From the NCBI RefSeq assembly GCF_000471905.2, contig NW_006499751.1, positions 2,162,142 through 2,226,141 on the forward strand: DNA of 64,000 bases, written 5' to 3'. This document shows, one piece after another, positions 11,852 through 23,706 of this stretch (position 1 is its first letter; the number at the start of each line of letters is the position of its first letter). The notes under the pieces are model-generated. The model was given only the letters and a program-made list of their open reading frames with translations, did no database searches and was not told the DNA's origin. A program made the position numbers and the translations under genes. The DNA comes from Amborella trichopoda (taxonomy: Eukaryota > Streptophyta > Magnoliopsida > Amborellales > Amborellaceae).

Positions 11852-14800
11852 CTGGAAGACCACCATGAATCTTTTCAGAAAAGTCACAAAGGTAACTTAG
11901 ACATCATAAACTTTTAAGTAAGGACACTGCAATCCTAAGATTATTGGAAAACCATAATCCTTATGGCCAACACTGTTCACTGAAATGACAGCAGTAATAG
12001 ACAGGGCGTGGAGCCCACTGTCTTGTGACTCATGTCATATTATAGCAGCTCCCATTGTCTCCATCAGCATCCATTTCAATGATGTGCCTAAGGAATCATA
12101 ATCCATAGGATAACAGCACACTTTCTCTAGTAACCAGCTATTCAGTCTCAAAACTTGGTTAGAGGCATCAACCCGCCCAGCACAAACTAGGAGAGGTCAA
12201 CAAAATCAGGGCAACTGAGAAATAACATGCAAAAGAAGTTATTTTATTTTGTTGGGTACTACAGGTGTAGTATACAACTTGGGACAGGTTTGCACTAGTC
12301 AAAACCATAACCACCCGCATGAACCCTTCATGCAAAACAATTCATAGTAAATATTTTATTTTTTTGAAACTGAACTCTTATCATTGTTTTCTTTCATAAC
12401 ATTTACGGTTCATTTAGGAATGCTGCCACTGCATGGTAATGCACTAGCACCGCACTGCATGGTACATTTGAGATGGGAAGAGGGGATAACCCCAAGTATG
12501 CAAAACAGCAGTTAATTTGCCGGTGTTTTGAATTACCGCTCTAATATAATGGAGTGAAGGCATGTCATCTAAACAGCACCATAATCCATTACCGGCGCTT
12601 TCCCAAACGAAGCATTAATGTCATAACTCCCAAACGAAGCATTAATGTCATAACAATAACAAGGTAAGCAGAAAATACCTCAAAAACTCCAGCTTGGAAA
12701 CCCAGTATCCCACTATGAATGCTGAAGTATGAAAAACTAGTACTGGTGCAAGCAAGCGAAGGCCGTCCATGGTCAATATCTGGTTCCGGTTAATAGCAAG
12801 GGGGCTACCAATACACAATGAAGTGCAGATCATGGCAAGGAATGGCATGAAAGGTCGAATAGCATTAACAACCGGCTTTGCATAGGTATTTAGAACAAGC
12901 CCTAAGGTAATTGGAAGAAGCACAACCTGTTGTGGGCACAATAAATGCTAGAAACAAATCAGAACCACATGGTACATTCACACACCAACTAATATTTATC
13001 GCAAACATTTTCTTAAACTGTTTCAGATTGGAACGTAGTCTAAATACTACTTTCTACAAAAGGAAGAAAATCCAAGGGAGGTGCATTATCAATGGGAAGT
13101 CTCATAACCAAACGACATAAACACGAGTCTTAACGTTTCCTTTTAATTATTTCTTATTGGAAAATAGCAACACTATTAAACTTGCCCAAGTCCACTTGAA
13201 GTCAATTGAGTAATTTGGCCTCACTCTATAAGGAACGAAAAGTTACCTCGAGTTTTGAGTACAACTCAGTGTACATAAAAATTTCAAAAAATTCCAAAAG
13301 TAGTTAAAAAATATGGGAATGTTCTATAATTTATAATATATAATTTGAATTTTTTGACAAAGATTAGTGAGTTTTTTTAGGCATAACACTTATTTTTATT
13401 TTTTTATTTTTTTGGATTCTTTTAATATATCCCCAACTAAACTTTCTTAGATCCATTTTTTCTATATTTTTAAAACTTATTTGGAGTTTTTAAGGTTGTT
13501 TTTGGTTTTATTGAAGTTTTAGTAGCTTCGATTTCTGTCTTCTTTTTTTTTTTTTAATTTATTCAAGCCTTTTCACCCTGTACCGGACTCAATTGAGTCC
13601 ACTCAAACTCGGTCAAATAACTCGCCTTGGCCGAGGCAAGCTCCTGATCATTCGTAATTAGATTAGATACAAATCAGTAATTATTAAATCACTAAAAAAA
13701 AAAAACCAAGAGAGGGTGAATTATCAACATATGGTTACGGCCATCATCACCTGCAATATCGACTTGGACATGGCCACTGCATCAACTGGCACTACAGAGC
13801 CTATAAGCAGACGGGTAAGAAGCGGGGTAACAAGCACTGATGATATGGTGGTGCAACTGGTCAAGAGAATGCTCAGAGCCACGTCTCCTTGGGTCAAGAA
13901 ACTCGCATAACTCGAGAGTTGTGCACCACATACACAGGATGTAAGGATGAAACCGGCAGCAAATATGGGAGGCATTCGGAATGCTCTTACTATCATGAGG
14001 CCCAACATAGGTTTAAGCACATACTGCGCCATAAACCCAATAGACAGAGGTAAAGGTCTGCATCAAATAAGTAGTAAAGACTTTGCATTCTAATCCCAAA
14101 AACAAAAACACTAAGACTTTGCATTTTAATCCCACATAAAAAAAAGGATTTAAAGCAAATTAAATCTGGATAGGTTTGAGTAGTGAGGCATATTTTAACT
14201 TCCTTTTTTGAAAATGACAAATGAAAAAATCCTTGGAAACTGCTATTTAGGAACAAAAAGACGCAAATGAGTTAAAGCCATGGTGTGTATTTGAAGTCAG
14301 TCCCTTGGTTAAACCCAACCCAAAGAGGAGGAAAGAAAAAAATGTAACTTTTGGTGTATGGAAGACAAAGAATGGAGAATCACCTTTGAAATGCAAGAGC
14401 AAAATCATTGATAGATAACTGAATGCCAATGGATAGCATAATCCCGCCAAGAGCAGGGGCGTAATACTCTTTTGATACCCTAAAAAAGGAAACACCAGGT
14501 CCATTATTCCCGGTTATTCATCAAAGGCCCAGAAGGTTTTACTCGTATGAATAAGTGATAATATAAACAGAAAGTAGACTGTAAAAAGAATAGGTAGTGT
14601 AGAGAGGAAACACTTTTAGCAAATTAATACCCCGAGTGTTCTGAAAGAGGACCTAAAAATAACAAATGTGACCCTAAAATCGAGTGCAGGCACGTTTTTT
14701 TTTTTTGACAATAGTGGTATACATTTTCTAGTCCAGACAAAAAAATCACGCACAAAGTAAAAACAATATTTTGAAGGAAAAACCAAATTGAGCAATGCAA

Positions 14801-17054
14801 TTTTTAGTTTTTTTTTGAGCTAGTCAAATTGAACAATAATTAACAACTAAAAACTACTACTGAAACAATGTTAATCACGATTAATGAGTATTACATTTGA
14901 AATTTTGTCAAAAGGGGCAGGCATTTTGCTCATTCATGAATTTTAAAAAGTTTTTCTTTTAATATTTTGGTTGTAGAAACATAAGCAAATTTAAATAAAC
15001 AGCAAAAACTTGAATGCCTTTCTATAACAGCTAAATACAATAGAAAATAAAGACTCTTGTCACTAAACCTGAGCATGATCATCTTGTGCAAACAAATAAG
15101 AGAGAAGCTTCGGCACTGTCAGTTTTCTGCAATTTCCCACCCTAATCCATTCTCTATTCTTACTGGCAGAAATATAGAACCAATAAAATTTGGAAACCTG
15201 ATTGAATTGAAATTCAGGGACAGTGTATTACAAATAAAACCAATAAAAAAAAGAAAAACCTCCACTAATTTCTGTAGTTTTCCAGTAATCTGAAAATTAC
15301 TATGAAATTTACACTTCCACATTGTAATTAAAGATTTCCTACACACGGAACCTTAAAGTTTAGGGTCCCCTGTAAATCCAGGTTTGTGGAATTTATGGCG
15401 CAAAACGGAATTCAATCAATCTAATAAACTAAAAATACATTAGTAAATGTTTGGATACTTTACATTAGGTGATGGGTTTAAGACAGAGAAAATGAGGAAT
15501 ATGAAAAGAGGAAGAGAGATAGAAAGGAGAGAGACGAATGATTAGCACTGATTTACATGTTACTGGGGTAGAAAAACCCTCAGATGCAATCAACACTGTG
15601 TTTCAGGATTATTTGATTGAATTCACTCAATTTCATAAAGTTTAAACGAATAAAATGGCAAAAGAAAATGCTTCAACAAAAAATTTAAAAATAAAAAATA
15701 AAAATGGCAAAAGAAAATGATTAACGAACACACTAACTTATCTTTTGCAATGATCAAAACTTATTCACCCAAAAAAAAAAATCAAAACTTGAAATTCGGC
15801 CTCGGGACTCAGCCCCGGTGCAAGACGAGTAACTCGTGTGAGTGCACAAACTCGTCCAAGTCATGTGCAAGCCCAGAAAAAACCTACCAAAATGAGAATA
15901 AAAATACATAATAAAAACCAAAAGAATCAGTCAAAATCATTGAAAGTATGGTAAAAAATACATAAAGATGAAATTTGGAAAAAATGACTTATAGCTGAAA
16001 ACAATTCAGAAAAACCTAAAAAAAGAAAAAATGGAAAATCAGAGCACAAGATAATAAAAAGTCGCATATCATTATTAAAACAACAAATTTATATACAACC
16101 ATATATATACACATTGATTAAAGTAAAAGAAAATATATAGATTTATAATGCTTTAATTTTTTTTATGTTCCGAGTTTGTACCCATGACCCAGCTCGGCAA
16201 GGTGCTGACTGCTGAGCAGGCCAAGCTTTTTTTTTGCTTAGATCCGTGGGAAATACAGGCCCCTACCCGTTCTTAAAAATAATTAGGGTTTTTCAAAGAG
16301 TCATTGGGAATGGAAACCTGGACCCATACCTGAGGCTCAAGTGGTGCTACCACCACGACCTCAACCCCGTTACGAAAAAAATGGTGAAGTCTGTAAGGAT
16401 TTGGGCCCCTACACTTCAGTGAGAATGGAGACAGAGAACTCACCATGAGGCTCGGCAATACTACCGCCAAGGCCCACGCCATTCCCCCCTGAGCAGGCCA
16501 AGTTTTAAAACCTTGATGTTGCATAGCTAAAACGTGCTTTCTAGTAAAAGAAACCTAAGAACAAGTAAAGGGGGAGAAAGAGAAGAGAAGGAATGCAAGA
16601 AAGAAGAATAACAGAGAGAAAAAGAAGAATAACATAGAGAGACGAATTGAAAAAAAAGAAGAAGAGAGGGTGTGATTTACCATGAAAAGGTAACAGGGTA
16701 AAGGAGAGCTCCAGCTGCGGTGGCAGCAACAACCAGAGGCAACATCCCAGCCACAGAATCAGAGGATTGGGGCTGCTGCTCGATGCTGCCGCCGAAAATC
16801 CCTTTCCTCCTCCACTTGGAAACTATCGCCATATTCATAGCAAAGGACCCATTTCCCCTTCTCCACCGTGCCCCCACTCTCCCAATTCTCTGTCCACAAC
16901 CTGCCGACCCTCCATTCAACTTTCCCTTTCTCCCTATAAAACTATTGCTTGCTTTAATAGCAATAGCATTGATGTTAGTGCTAGAGTAACAGAGGTTCAA
17001 AGGTTGAGGTTTGTAAGTGTTTGAGACCAGAGAAGAGATTGCAGTGGCCATCAT
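11602..17054 (-). CDS. BASS3: Sodium/bile-acid symporter family protein, plastid BASS3-like (5 exons, 424 aa)
   Basis: Five exons read on the minus strand: 17054-16681, 14479-14384, 14057-13751, 12926-12679 and 11851-11602. Every junction is GT-AG, and the joined frame is open for 424 codons, close to the length I recall for Arabidopsis BASS3 (about 430). The N-terminus (MATAISSLVSNTYKPQ..., rich in S, N, K, R) looks like a chloroplast transit peptide. From about residue 100 the protein is a chain of hydrophobic helices. Family signatures include GGIMLSIGIQLS (137-148), GAQLSSYAS (about 201-209), ILLTSCTTISSV, GSPLAINR and CTGMQSSTLAGLLATQFLG (354-372). BASS proteins are membrane carriers, several of which move organic anions across the plastid envelope with sodium; the substrate of BASS3 is not evident. 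The glutamate that precedes the conserved MQ in other BASS proteins is Cys354 here. ATG at 17054 or the better-context ATG at 17051 is the start; the frame extends upstream only to a TTG. Paralogue assignment rests on remembered similarity. Confidence 0.88.
12400..12620. mobile_element. MITE in intron 4 of the BASS3-like gene
   Basis: The left end CATTTACGGTTCATTTAGGA (12400-12419) is an imperfect inverted match of the right end, whose reverse complement reads CATTAATGCTTCGTTTGGGA (12601-12620). Both ends are flanked by TCATAA (12394-12399 and 12621-12626), a likely target duplication. The 221-base interior has no coding content. The superfamily is not clear; hAT or PIF-like are possible. Confidence 0.6.
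12601..12654. repeat. 27-base tandem duplication at the MITE end
   Basis: Two adjacent copies of a 27-base unit beginning TCCCAAACGAAGCATTAATG (12601-12627 and 12628-12654). The unit includes the right MITE end plus the flanking TCATAAC. It sits just outside the exon 4 splice donor at 12678. Confidence 0.85.
12679..12926 (-). CDS. BASS3: BASS3-like exon 4
   Basis: Acceptor CACAACAG|GTTGTG, donor TTGAG|GTATTT. It encodes VVLLPITLGLVLNTYAKPVV through GYWVSKLEFL, including CTSLCIGSPLAINR. The donor lies 24 bases from a tandemly duplicated MITE end in the following intron. Confidence 0.88.
13751..14057 (-). CDS. BASS3: BASS3-like exon 3
   Basis: Acceptor GATGCAG|ACC, donor TTGCAG|GTGATG. It encodes PLPLSIGFMAQYVLKPMLG through VPVDAVAMSKSILQ, including the GAQLSSYAS segment that in this fold belongs to the first broken helix near the sodium site. 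No stop or shift is present. Confidence 0.88.
14384..14479 (-). CDS. BASS3: BASS3-like exon 2
   Basis: A 96-base exon too short to stand out as an open frame. It follows a TTTTTTAG acceptor and ends CAAAG|GTGATT. It encodes VSKEYYAPALGGIMLSIGIQ and onward to ALAFQ, the conserved second segment of the family, and keeps frame on both sides. Confidence 0.85.
14480..16680 (-). other. Intron 1 of the BASS3-like gene, with repeat debris
   Basis: A 2.2-kb intron, the largest in the gene. At 16180-16225 and 16450-16510 the words GCTCGGCAA and GAGCAGGCCAAG(C/T)TTTT occur twice about 275 bases apart, and CTGAGGCTCAAG-like spelling recurs between them. This suggests a fragment of a dispersed repeat. 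No reading frame here is credible. Confidence 0.55.
16681..17054 (-). CDS. BASS3: BASS3-like exon 1 (transit peptide and first helix)
   Basis: Encodes 124 codons plus two bases. It holds the basic, serine/asparagine-rich leader and the first hydrophobic segment GMLPLVVAATAAGALLYP. The donor is CATG|GTAAAT, splitting a tryptophan codon completed by exon 2. Two adjacent ATGs open the frame; the second has A at -3 and G at +4. Confidence 0.85.
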
Positions 17055-17450
17055 AGGAAAGAAGGTTCTCAAGATTTCATTTTTTGGTGAGAGAGTGTAA
17101 AGCGCCTGTAAGTGTTTTGAAGGGAAGGATGAGGCACCTGTGAACCACGGTACAAGTGGCGTATAAGTTGCGAATGTTGAGAGAGAGAGAGATTTAAATC
17201 ACGAATGTTGAGAGAGAGATGTAAATCACGAATGGTTGAGAGAGAGAATTAAGAGCGAGAGGCAGACGAGATTGGAATATCCTCGGGAAACGCAAACGAG
17301 ATTTCGAATATCCTGGGGTTTCGCAGTGGACGGTCCAAAATGTTTGTCCCTCCATCTCTCGCACCGCAAAAAGTTAAAACATGCTCTCTCATTTGGTTTC
17401 CGGGAGGAGTTCATTACAATAAACCTCTTTCTTGGGTGGAAATAACAAGA
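17055..17450 (-). promoter_or_regulatory. 5' leader/promoter region of the BASS3-like gene with CT tracts
   Basis: On the gene strand the 400 bases upstream of the start contain three CTCTCTCTC tracts separated by near-identical CAACATTCGTGATTTA spacers (17164-17250 in plus coordinates). CT tracts near transcription starts are common in plant genes. No convincing TATA box was seen, so a CT-rich, TATA-less promoter is inferred. Confidence 0.4.
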
Positions 17451-18327
17451 GGTTGTGAATCTGTTTATTTTATCTTCAAGAGGATTACGCGGCTGTGAGA
17501 GGATTGCTTTTCAATATTATTAGGTTTAGAGCGACAGAGAGGTAACACGTGAGAGACCAGCTGTAGAGAGAGCTTTTCTTTTTTGGAAAATTGTTTCATT
17601 CGGGTTGGACACCTACATACGCGGTCCAAAAGTATAAAACATTTACCTCCATGTAAATACATGGTTCATTTAAAAATAATTGAAACTTGAATCTTAATAT
17701 TTTTTTAATTGAATTATTATTTTTTATTTTTAAAATTTATCTATCATTTCCTTGCTAGAGATTACATATCTTTAAAAATTAAATCCAAAAATCCACTAAA
17801 AAATAAGGTTTCTTAAGGGGGACACATTTCTACATATGTGGGCTTAGCCATGCTAACCGTGTCCTCCTTTTTTTCCTTAGGGGGAAAGATATATATACCC
17901 ATGAAAAGCACGTATTCTATGATCTTGTGAGAGTATATTGTGCATATACACCCACCCCCAAAACACCTATTGAGAAAAAAACTTTAGTCTAAACTTTTGG
18001 GAACCATATAAGAATTAACATATGATTATTTTTAGAAGGAACAAATTTTAATTTTGTTTTTTGTGACCCTTAGATCTAGCCCTTCAAAAATTAGATGGTC
18101 TTGATTCAATGTTCAGGAACTAGTTATTTTAGGACATAGAGAGTTTATTTGGGAATTTTTTTGAATTGAGATCAGTCTATTGGATGTATAGACTGCAATC
18201 CCAAAATTTGAGATCTAGAAAGTATCCATAGCATGTGTTTTGCCTCAAGGAGTAATAAGATAGTTTGCTCTTATGGGAGTATGAAGTCTTTTGGGTGTGT
18301 AGAATGGAAAACACTACAAAACGCTTA

Positions 18328-18732
18328 CAGTACTTTACCTACAGCTTTATCACCATGTAAAATTTATCACACGGTTATAGATGTCTGATAGTGTTTGAAT
18401 TTTAATATTTTTTTTCATAAATCATAATGATCTGAAATTTTGTAAGTGTGTGCGGCTTAGTGAGATGCACATGAATAAAATATAAAACAAATGATTTAGA
18501 TGATAAATTTTTTGCAAAATAACCCTATAAAGTTTCAAGGTTAATTTCATCATTTTATTTTATATATATTATTTTTTAATATTTCATTTTGGTGCAACTT
18601 GGTCATATGTACACATGCCTCAAATTTTAAATAAATATAATTAGTATAATAATTATAAAAATTCAAATACTATCAGACAACTGTGACCGTGTGATGAACT
18701 TTGGATGGTGATGAGGTGTAGGTGAAGTACTG
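18328..18732. mobile_element. Inverted-repeat MITE flanked by TA
   Basis: The left arm (about 18328-18405) and the reverse complement of the right arm (about 18656-18732) match over roughly 78 bases. Both start CAGTACTT(T/C)ACCTACA and share TTATCACACGGT-type and TGTCTGATAGT-type words. The element is bounded by TA on both sides (18326-18327 and 18733-18734), which fits a Tc1/Mariner-type target site. It is non-coding and would fold into a long hairpin. Confidence 0.75.
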
Positions 18733-20157
18733 TAGAACTTCACCTATATGTGTTTTGTGTATGCTTCCGCGTGGAATATACCTTAGACAAGCTGCAACCA
18801 ATCTTTCCTAAATTATCAATACTAGTTATATGCATGTACGTTGCATGTGATATTTAATATTAATTACTGAAATATATTTATCTTTGAAAAATATTTTCAA
18901 TAAAACATGGCCTTAGATATTATTGAATTTATCCTCATTAAATAATTATAATCTCTTCAAGATCATGAAAGAAATAAATAATTCAAATATATTATTTGTG
19001 ATAAAATAAGATTAGCGAGATACCGAAAAATTGAAAATGCTATTTTAATTAGAGGAATCTTTGAGATTGAATATTGTATCAAATAACTATAGCTAATACA
19101 TTATTTTAAAAATATTTAATTAACACGTATCCATTTGGCACAAATTAGAACATAAACAATTAAATAATTCAAATTTCATACATAAAAGTGATAGAGAATT
19201 TTTTTTTTCAATTTCGTTGTGGATGTTAGAAGTTGAAAAACAAATGATAAAAAAATTATTATATTATTTTTAAAATATATATTTTTTACAAAATAAATAT
19301 ATTTACCAATATATGTTATAATTTGAATTATGTTGTCTTATGATTATTTTCAGATTTTTATATAATAAACTATAATTATTTGTACTTTTAGGAAACAAAT
19401 CCTTTTTGGCAATAAATAATCTATTTACTAATGTACCATAATTTAGATTATATTAATTATAAAAATACGTAAAAAGATGATTTATTTGTATTAATATTAT
19501 TCTTTTAAATAATATGCTATAATTTACCAAAAAGAAAGATATTATAATTTCAATACTAAATTAGTGAGTATATTTATTAAAAAAATAAATCAAGGTTTTG
19601 ATCTTCCGTGGAGATAGCAAATCATGCCTAATTGTGATGCCTTATGCTTTTGAAGAATTATTATTTGTAACTCCTATTTCCTTTGTAATTTGATGGAAAT
19701 CAAGGAAAATTGAAATGTCAACATACTTAGCACACATGGAGGTATAGTTTCAGGAAAATAAAGTTTAGAGATGTACTCATAGTATACATATATGCTCATA
19801 AAGAATTTCCTATTTTACCAACAATTTAACAATTTGTCATTTTTTAACCCTTCCAACACATGTGAAGGATTGGGGAAAAATTTATTCATTGAAAATTCTG
19901 TAGAAAATTTATTACGAGGAAATATGAAACTAAAAAAATACTAATAAGCTCATTTAGCTGCCCATTTAAATATGTGATTTTCTTATGTAGAGAAAAGCAT
20001 CAAAGGTAAGCTATGGCGAAGAATAATTTTATAAAATCAAAGTTAATTATAGTAGGCCTAAAATTGAAAAATAATTCATTACTACTTACTTAACCTAAAA
20101 CTGAAAATAATAAAGTTTAGAATAAGTCAGAAGCATAAATTGTTAGGGTTGGGCATT

Positions 20158-20182
20158 AGAGAGAGAGAGAGAGAGAGAGAGA
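20158..20182. repeat. (GA)n microsatellite
   Basis: A perfect run of about 12 GA dinucleotides in AT-rich intergenic DNA. Confidence 0.95.
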
Positions 20183-20817
20183 CCATATACAAAAAAAAAT
20201 CCTATAGAGTAAACTAAAACATTAAGCAACATAATCATAATTTATTTCTAATCATATTATTTGTAGTTCAACCCAAAAAAAAAAAAAAAATTGCAAGCAT
20301 AAATTACCTTAAGATCACAAGACATTAGAGAAAAGAGAAGAAAAATAAAAGATCCAAACAAAATAATAACCAAAGTAAATTCAATGAAATATACCTATAT
20401 TTGACAAAAAGAGTTAGGGGAGAAATATAGATGCTCTCGATCGAGAGGATGAGAAAGACAAACGGTTGAGAGAGATAGAGAAATCGTAGAGAGAGAGAGT
20501 GCTAGGAATATCGTAGAGAGAAGAGAAATTTAAATAAGAGCATTTTAGGGAGAGAGTTTTACAAAACTATAGACATAAATGAGATAATTTTAAATGTTTA
20601 GAAACATTTAGAGGTAGTGGGAATATGGGGGAGGAGAGAGATAAAATAGAGAAAAACATTGGAGGGAAGAGAAGTTATAAAAGTCGGAGATTATGAAATA
20701 TGGGCAAGAGAGGTAGAGAGATTTTAAAAATGTTGTAAGAGCTTTTAAATAATATGGAGGGAGAGAAGTAGAACGATTTAATGAGTGAAGAGACATGAGT
20801 GTTTAGGAGGATATTGG

Positions 20818-22185
20818 ATTCAGGGGTCTTCCAAACCTTTCATCAGATCATATTCCTTTGATCTGGGAAAGTGAAACACCTATTTTTGGTAAAGGGTATT
20901 GTAAATTTGAAATGGCCTGGATCAAGAATAAAGAGGTTAATGAGTTGACAAATAATATTTGGCTAGGAGCAGGGGTGGAAGGATGGAATGGTCTCAGAGT
21001 ATCTAAGAAGGTGCAAAGTATTAAAAAGGAATTGATCAGCTGTAAAAAAGAATAATGGAGTTGACTATAAGAGAAAGATTGAGGAGATTTTGAATAGAAT
21101 CACTGAGATAGATATAAAAGAAGGGAATTCGGGAATCAGAGAATGAGAGGATAGAATTTTGAGAAACAATCTAAATAGGGAGTTACAGGTTTATTTGTTG
21201 GAGGAGGGAACTTATTGGAAACAAAGAGCTAGGGTGAGATAGTTGAAAGAGGGAGATCTTAACACTCGTTTCTTCCATTCTATTGCTAATGTTAGGAAGA
21301 GAGTTAACAATATAAAGGAATTAAAGGTTGATGGGGTGATGGAAGGGGATGAGATTGGCTTGAAAAATGTTATTGTGAAGCATTTTCAAGAGGCCTTCTC
21401 TGCTGGGTTTGTACCCAAAACTAACTTCAGTCAAGTGCCCCTCACTAAATTGTCTCTAGAATGGTCTGGGTGGGTGGAGAGACCTTTTTCAGTAATGGAG
21501 ATAATGGAAGTTGTGTTTAGCGTGGCAAGAGATAGAGCACCTGGACCGGATGCTTCCCTCTAGGCTTCTTTCATCATTTTTGGGATCAGGTTAAGGTTGA
21601 AATCTTTGGTATGGTAAACAAATTTTTTGATAGAGGGGTGATAAATAGTAGTATTAATTCAACCTTTATAGCTCTAATACCAAAAAAGGGTATGATTGAA
21701 AACCTAAAAGATATTAGACCTATTAGTCTTTTGATGAGCTTGTGTAAGATTTTGACAGTGTTTGACAATAAGGCTTAAAAGAGTGTTACCCATGATTATT
21801 AAAGGCCCACAGTCTGGCTTCATTCAAAACCGATAGATTACGAACAATATTTTATGTGCTCAGGAGATTGTAAGTTCAAGGGTAGCTTAGAATAAGTCGG
21901 GAATTGTGTGTAAGATAGATTTGAAAAGGTTGAATGGAAAATTCTGTTGCAAATTATGAAGGTGATGGGGTTTGTGATAGGTGGCTGAAATAGATTGATG
22001 GATGTTTGGAATCCACGCATTTCTCAATTTTGATAAAAGATAAATGAGCAAGAAATTAATTCTCTTAAGAGATTCTTAAAGTGTTTTGAGGATATTACAG
22101 GTCAAAAAGTAAACCTCCAAAAAACACATATATATGGGGTGACATGTGAGGAAAGTAAGGTTAGAGAGTTCATTGAATTAGAAGA
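20818..22185 (+). pseudogene. Second L1-type LINE fragment (end of endonuclease to mid RT)
   Basis: It begins with LPNLSSDHIPL near 20827, the C-terminal endonuclease motif. The LINE linker KEGDLNTRFFHSIANVRKR follows near 21246, then APGPDASL near 21537, a frame change to FFHHFW, NSSINSTFIALIPKK near 21645 and KDIRPISL near 21708. A palm remnant ends with QKVNLQKTHIYGVTCEES near 22105. The linker and RT order match the LINE at 1160-7515, though the two are clearly different copies. Homology stops at about 22185, where the long LTR-like region starts. Many stops and shifts; inactive. Confidence 0.8.
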
Positions 22186-22889
22186 TGGTCGGGCTTGGAT
22201 CTACCTCGCTTGGGCTCCCTCAGGGACCCGAGTTCGATTGACCCCTCTCGAACAACCGCCTTAACCTCACAAGCGCGTGTGCGGCTCGTGTGTCACACGC
22301 GGATAGGTATGTTCGACATTGAGAGGATTTAAATACGATGAAGAGGTGAACTCGAGCACCTACCTCACAGCGGTTTTGAGTTCGTGGGATAAGCTCGGGT
22401 TATTGCCCTCTTAGATAAATGAACGAAAGACCTTCAACTGTCCATCAACGTGGTTTGGATACGGCCCCCTCTCTAAACTCAACACCTCACCTGGACTTTC
22501 ACTTGAATGCTGCTAATGAAATCCAAATATAATATAATCCTCTTTTATGTCTTTTATGAGTTAATGACTCTAATTTTGGAATAGAGTAGTAGGACAAGAA
22601 TAAGCGGAAATTGATAAGAAATGGTTTAGAGATGAGAAGAAAAAGAAGAAGAAGAAAAAGAAGTAGAAGAAGCAAAGGAAGACTTAAAGAAAATTGGGCA
22701 CCCTCTCGGCGTAACGTCTCCCAAGAGGTATTACCAGAGACAAGGAAAAGTACCAAGCACGAAGCCTTGGTACTCGAAGGAGTTGGAAAGTGGAGTTACA
22801 GAACTGAGCCTATAACTATGTCACTAAACCAAAGATCCCCCTAAATATGATTAAGGGAGAGAAGAAAGTGAAAGAGAAAGAGATGATAA

Positions 22890-23120
22890 CCTCTCACAAC
22901 CCGAACATTATGTGACTCGATGGTTAAAGTAGTGAAAAAGTTAGAATTCTAAAGAAAGCTAACTCAGAATAATCCCAACCCGAGTGACCGAGTGTAAGGA
23001 AGTCAATGTCTCTTATGACCCAACTTCACCGTACGAGCTGATGGTTAGAGTAGTAATCTGAGAGTTAGAACCTTAGAGCACTATCTTAGGACGACCCCAA
23101 ATCGAGTGCTCAAGAAGTGA
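22890..23120. repeat. Imperfect two-copy tandem repeat in the LTR
   Basis: Two units of about 125 bases, each running from CCCGAAC/CCCAACT through GATGGTTA(A/G)AGTAGT and GTTAGAA to CGAGTG. The first begins near 22890 and the second near 23015. Both lie in the U3 part of the proposed LTR. Confidence 0.6.
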
Positions 23121-23263
23121 AAGAAATAGTAAGTGAAGAGGGAAAATAAAAGAATGATGAAAAAGAAACGAAATAAAAATGAATGAGTAGTTGAGGTATA
23201 ATTTAGAGACAAAAGAGGATGTTTAAAAGTGAGAGAATGGGGTGAATAGGGTCAAAGAATGAT

Positions 23264-23706
23264 GGACCCGCCTAAGGTGCAGGTCCAGGCTACGTTTGAG
23301 GTAGCTTGAGGTAGGAAATAGTAAGAAGGGATGAAAGCAAGATGAACCTGCCTATGGTGCAGGTCAGAGCTACTAAAGGGGATGAGATGGTCGGGAAGAT
23401 AAGAAAGTAGAAAGGGGGAAGATGGACCCTCTTATGGCGTGAGTCCGAGCTCTAGGGGAGGTGAGAGAATAGAGGGGAGAAGAGAGTGGGAGAGAGAGAG
23501 AGGAGCGAACCTGCTTATGTTGTGGGTCCGTAAATTGGGAGAGTAAGAGAGTAAGAGAGGAAGAGAGAGAGGAGTGAATGAGAGAGTGGGAGAGGAGTGG
23601 ACCCGCCTATGGCTCGGGTCTGTAACACTAGCAAGAGGGAGAGAGAGAGAGTAAGGAAGAGCAAGAATAGAAGGGAGAGGAGCGGACCTGTCTTGGCGCA
23701 GGTCCG
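23264..23706. repeat. Six-copy hairpin array in the Tekay-like LTR
   Basis: Six units spaced 80-92 bases apart start at 23264, 23344, 23424, 23507, 23599 and 23684. Each carries a short inverted repeat such as GGACCTG...CAGGTCC (copy 6), ACCTGC...GCAGGT (copy 2) or GACCCG...CGGGTC (copy 5), with a loop of about 8-11 bases. Between the hairpins the sequence is GAGAGA-rich. Some stem changes are paired on both arms. Confidence 0.85.

Larger units (their letters stand above)
17451..20817. other. AT-rich intergenic stretch
   Basis: No coding region is supported. The stretch contains the 18328-18732 MITE, a short (GA)n tract and GAGAGA-rich sequence at 20440-20560. The rest is featureless AT-rich sequence. 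Confidence 0.6.

Noticed and set aside
17055..17072. Upstream extension of BASS3-like exon 1 to 17072
   Set aside because: The codon at 17072 is TTG, not ATG. The first ATG in frame is at 17054, with a better-context ATG at 17051.
22186..22260. tRNA-like or SINE-like segment (GGACCCGAGTTCGATTGACCCC)
   Set aside because: It has a passable B-box but no convincing A-box, cloverleaf or SINE tail; more simply the start of the LTR.
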